A stretch of DNA of 8,018 nt from Betaproteobacteria bacterium. Lineage in GTDB: Bacteria; Pseudomonadota; Gammaproteobacteria; Burkholderiales; Rhodocyclaceae. The stretch covers positions 1 to 8,018 of the forward strand of contig JAPTVL010000119.1 in the NCBI GenBank assembly GCA_028065725.1, given 5' to 3'. This document shows, in pieces, positions 5,589-8,018 of this stretch; position 1 is the stretch's first letter; each line of letters opens with the position of its first letter. Made by a program: the position numbers and the translations under genes. The notes below the pieces were generated by a model. That model did no database searches, was not told the origin of the DNA, and was given only the letters and a program-made list of their open reading frames with translations.

Positions 5589-5972
5589 GTGAACTCGACC
5601 GTAAAAGTCATTACCAGCCCAGTGTGCAATGTCACCTGCTTCGAGCAGGAGAAGGTCGACCGCATCAAAGCGGAGCTTGCCAAAGAAGAGCGCCTGCTCC
5701 CCCAACTCGCCGAGTTGTACAAGCTGCTCGGTAACACGACGCGGCTGAAGATTCTGCTGGCGCTCGCCCAGGCCGAGCTGTGCGTGTGCGATGTGGCCCA
5801 CGTGCTCGGACTTACCGTGGCGGCAACCTCGCATCAATTGAAACTGCTGCGCGACCAGGGATGGCTGGCCATGCGCAACGACGGCAAGATGGTCTATTAC
5901 CGGCTGCAGGTCGAGGGACTGCTGACGGCGCTCAGGGGCGAAATGCGTTTGCTGGAAGAACGCTTGGCCTGA
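5589..5972 (+). CDS. CadC-like ArsR/SmtB-family metal-sensing repressor
   Basis: The protein has 127 residues from GTG 5589, which has AAAGAGG 8 nt upstream; a TTG at 5571 would add six residues. The winged helix is YKLLGNTTRLKILLALAQAE, then LCVCDVAHVLGLTVAATSHQ with the recognition helix, then the wing MRNDGKMVYYRL. Cys65 and Cys67 of the CVC motif and Cys13 and Cys17 in the N-terminal arm (SPVCNVTCFEQ) reproduce the four-thiol site of Staphylococcus CadC (Cys7, 11, 58, 60) in order and spacing, which binds Cd, Pb and Zn. The C-terminal helix lacks the His/Asp ligands of the second (alpha-5) site. It precedes a P1B ATPase gene by 11 bp and likely represses both until metal binds. Relatives that sense As(III) also use CVC, so metal specificity is inferred. 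Confidence 0.92.
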   Translation: MNSTVKVITSPVCNVTCFEQEKVDRIKAELAKEERLLPQLAELYKLLGNTTRLKILLALAQAELCVCDVAHVLGLTVAATSHQLKLLRDQGWLAMRNDGKMVYYRLQVEGLLTALRGEMRLLEERLA

Positions 5973-5983
5973 GCATCTCCTCA

Positions 5984-8018
5984 ATGAAAGATCAGCAGAT
6001 GGAATCGGAAACATTGCAGGATGGTCGCCGAGCCAATGTCGAGAAGACCACGGTCGATCTGCGGGTGGACGGCCTATGCTGCACCGAGTGCGCGGTCGCC
6101 GTGGAAAAGGCACTGGCCCACCGGCCCGGCGTGCAGCAATACCGCATCCTGACGGCAGCCGAGAAGGTACAGGTGGACTTCGATCCCCGTCGCGTGAGCG
6201 CCGAGGAAGTGGGCCAGAGCATCGCAGCGCTCGGTTACAAGGTTCATCCAGTCGGGGCACCGGTGGCTCGGACGCTCAGTTCGCCTCGCGTGTTCAGCCC
6301 GGACACGGTGCGCTTTGCGTTCGTGGCGGTCGTGGCGCTGATCGCGTTGCTCGAGATCGGTGGCGAATTCCTCGGTTGGTTCGAGGTAGCTAAGGAACGC
6401 ATCCCGATGCCGGTGTTGCTTGCCACCATTGCCCTGGGCGGCTATCCAATCTTCAAGCGCGCTGCCCTCGGGCTGATCCACAGGCAGATCAACGTCGACA
6501 CGATGATGAGCGTGGGCATCCTCGGCGCCGCCACCCTCGGCCAGTACACCGCCGCGATGCTCATCGTGTTCTTCATGAACATCGCGCACTACTTGGAGGA
6601 GTTCACGACGGGCAAATCGCGCAAGGCCATCCAGGAGCTGATCCGGCTGTCGCCCAAGACCGCGCGGATCAAGCTCGACGGGCGCGAAATCGAGGTCGCG
6701 GTCGAGGCGCTCAAGCCGGGCGACGTGGTGGCGATCCGTCCTGGCGAACAGATCCCGGCAGACGGCGTCGTGGTAAGCGGGCGTAGCGCGGTCAACCAGG
6801 CCTCTATCACCGGCGAGAGCGTGCCGGCAGAGAAACAGCCGGGGGACGAGGTCTACGCCGCGACCTTCAACGAACTGGGCTATGTTGAAGTCCGGGTCAC
6901 GCGCGTCGGGCCGGACACCACCTTCGGCAAGATCGTCAGGCTCGTCGAAGAAGCCGAAGCCGTTAAAGCCCCCATCCAGAAATTCGCCGATCGCTTCACC
7001 ACCTGGTTTCTCCCCGCGGCCATCGGGGCCGCAGTGCTGACCTACCTTGTTTCGGGCGAGCCGCTCTTCGCCATCGCGGTGCTCGTCGCGGCCTGTCCCT
7101 GCGCGGTGGGGCTCGCCACCCCGCTTTCGGTGGTGGCGAGCGTGGGCGGCGGCGCGCGTCATGGGCTGCTCGTCAAGGGCGGGCGTTATCTCGAAGCGCT
7201 CGCCAGGGTGGACTGCGTCGTCATGGACAAGACCGGCACCGTCACCTTCGGCAAACCCCAGGTCACCGACATGATTGCCGTGAACGGCCTGCCGGAGGGC
7301 GAGATCCTGCGCTATGCGGCCTCGCTCGAAAAGAACTCCGAGCATCCCATCGCCTCGGCGATTCTGGAACACGCCCGTGCGAAAAACATCGCGATCCCTG
7401 ATCCGGAAGGCTTCGAGTACCTGGTTGGCAAGGGGCTGCGCGGCAGGGTGGCGGGCAAGACCGCGCTGCTCGGCAACGCCCGCTTCCTGCGCGAAAGCGA
7501 TGTTCCCCTGAGCGCGGCCGTCGAGACCCGGGCGCAGGCGCTGGAGCAGGACGGCAAGACCGTCCTGCTCCTGGCCCTGGATGGAAGCATCGTGGGTGCC
7601 ATCGCCGTGGCCGACGTGATCCGCGACGAAGTGCCGGCGGCCCTCGCCGCCCTCAAGCGCCTCGGCATCAAGCGCCTGCTGCTTCTCACCGGCGACAACG
7701 AGCGCGTGGCGGCGGCGATCGCCGCGAAGGTTGGCGTCACCGAATTCCGTGCGGGCCTCCTGCCCGAAGACAAGATTGCGATCGTGCGTGAGCTTCAACA
7801 AACGGGCCTCAAGGTGGCGATGGTGGGCGACGGGGTGAACGACGCGCCCGCGCTGGCGCAGGCCGACGTCGGCATCGCCATGGGCGTGGTCGGCAGCGAC
7901 GTGGCGCTCGAAGCCGCGCACGTCGCGCTGATGCGCGACGACTGGCGCCAGATTCCGCAGGCCATCATTGCAGGCCGGCGCACCTACCGCACCATCCGCC
8001 AGAACATCGCGCTCGGCA
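5984..8018 (+). CDS. Heavy-metal P1B-type ATPase (3' end outside window)
   Basis: This is an inner-membrane pump that exports metal ions using ATP. The frame is open from ATG 5984 to the window edge (678 codons). In order: an HMA metal-binding domain (about 22-92) whose motif is GLCCTEC (Cys32, 33, 36) rather than GMxCxxC; helices near 109-131, 143-166 and 172-205; the actuator with TGES (276-279); the transport-site helix ACPCAVGLATP (Cys371, Cys373); phosphorylation motif DKTGT (Asp415); SEHPIA (His454-Pro455); and the hinge GDGVNDAP (615-622). Only the last two helices are missing, and with them the residues that best separate Zn/Cd/Pb from Cu/Ag pumps. The CadC-like regulator favours Cd, Zn or Pb, whereas VGLATP resembles Cu pumps, so no gene symbol is given. 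The SD is weak; ATG 5999 is an alternative start. Confidence 0.96.
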   Translation, partial: MKDQQMESETLQDGRRANVEKTTVDLRVDGLCCTECAVAVEKALAHRPGVQQYRILTAAEKVQVDFDPRRVSAEEVGQSIAALGYKVHPVGAPVARTLSSPRVFSPDTVRFAFVAVVALIALLEIGGEFLGWFEVAKERIPMPVLLATIALGGYPIFKRAALGLIHRQINVDTMMSVGILGAATLGQYTAAMLIVFFMNIAHYLEEFTTGKSRKAIQELIRLSPKTARIKLDGREIEVAVEALKPGDVVAIRPGEQIPADGVVVSGRSAVNQASITGESVPAEKQPGDEVYAATFNELGYVEVRVTRVGPDTTFGKIVRLVEEAEAVKAPIQKFADRFTTWFLPAAIGAAVLTYLVSGEPLFAIAVLVAACPCAVGLATPLSVVASVGGGARHGLLVKGGRYLEALARVDCVVMDKTGTVTFGKPQVTDMIAVNGLPEGEILRYAASLEKNSEHPIASAILEHARAKNIAIPDPEGFEYLVGKGLRGRVAGKTALLGNARFLRESDVPLSAAVETRAQALEQDGKTVLLLALDGSIVGAIAVADVIRDEVPAALAALKRLGIKRLLLLTGDNERVAAAIAAKVGVTEFRAGLLPEDKIAIVRELQQTGLKVAMVGDGVNDAPALAQADVGIAMGVVGSDVALEAAHVALMRDDWRQIPQAIIAGRRTYRTIRQNIALG

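Noticed and set aside
5402..5737. 111-codon minus-strand frame across the divergent promoter region
   Set aside because: It runs through the promoter and into the cadC-like gene antisense, with no ribosome site or domain.
6074..7921. 615-codon open frame on the minus strand
   Set aside because: It lies wholly antisense to the P1B ATPase, whose motifs are all intact. Its composition (Arg, His, Asp, Gly rich, no fold-like pattern) is typical of the shadow frame of a GC-rich gene.

Overview
This window is a GC-rich stretch of a proteobacterial chromosome or plasmid, and gene content and style suggest a beta- or gammaproteobacterium. It is packed with genes for handling soft metals and thiols. 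Thirteen genes can be supported. Both window edges cut through genes: merA on the left and a P1B-type ATPase on the right. No transposase, tRNA, rRNA or CRISPR array was seen.

Layout. (1) Positions 3-590 (+) hold the C-terminal part of mercuric reductase MerA, ending in its Cys-Cys pair. (2) Positions 3057-604 (-) hold a tight five-gene unit converging on merA: a MerR-family metal sensor, a small cytosolic thioredoxin-like protein, two different six-helix CcdA-like membrane proteins, and a secreted DsrE-like protein. A MerR-type promoter with a 20-bp spacer and a 22-bp dyad lies directly in front of the regulator, so the regulator probably controls its own operon. (3) Positions 5337-3294 (-) hold a second five-gene unit: an ArsR repressor, a one-helix SHOCT protein, a SAM-dependent methyltransferase, a carboxymuconolactone-decarboxylase-fold protein with a CGCC tail, and a 133-residue protein that is 20% methionine. 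(4) Positions 5589-8018 (+), divergent from unit 3, hold a CadC-like repressor with N-terminal and CVC cysteines, then a heavy-metal P1B ATPase with an N-terminal CCTEC metal-binding domain.

How they may work together. MerA reduces Hg(II), and the ATPase exports a soft divalent or monovalent cation under CadC-like control. Unit 2 looks like a transmembrane reducing-power relay: cytosolic CGKC thioredoxin, then a CcdA-type membrane pair, then a periplasmic DsrE protein carrying one cysteine. Unit 3 combines a metal-responsive repressor with a methyltransferase and two thiol- or thioether-rich small proteins, and has no obvious transporter. Units 2 and 3 are the most likely places for undescribed biology. 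Their functions are inferred from family and context only.

The longest non-coding stretches are about 236 bp (3058-3293) and about 250 bp (5338-5588). The first carries a MerR-type promoter and a hairpin terminator candidate, and the second carries two divergent promoters with dyads.
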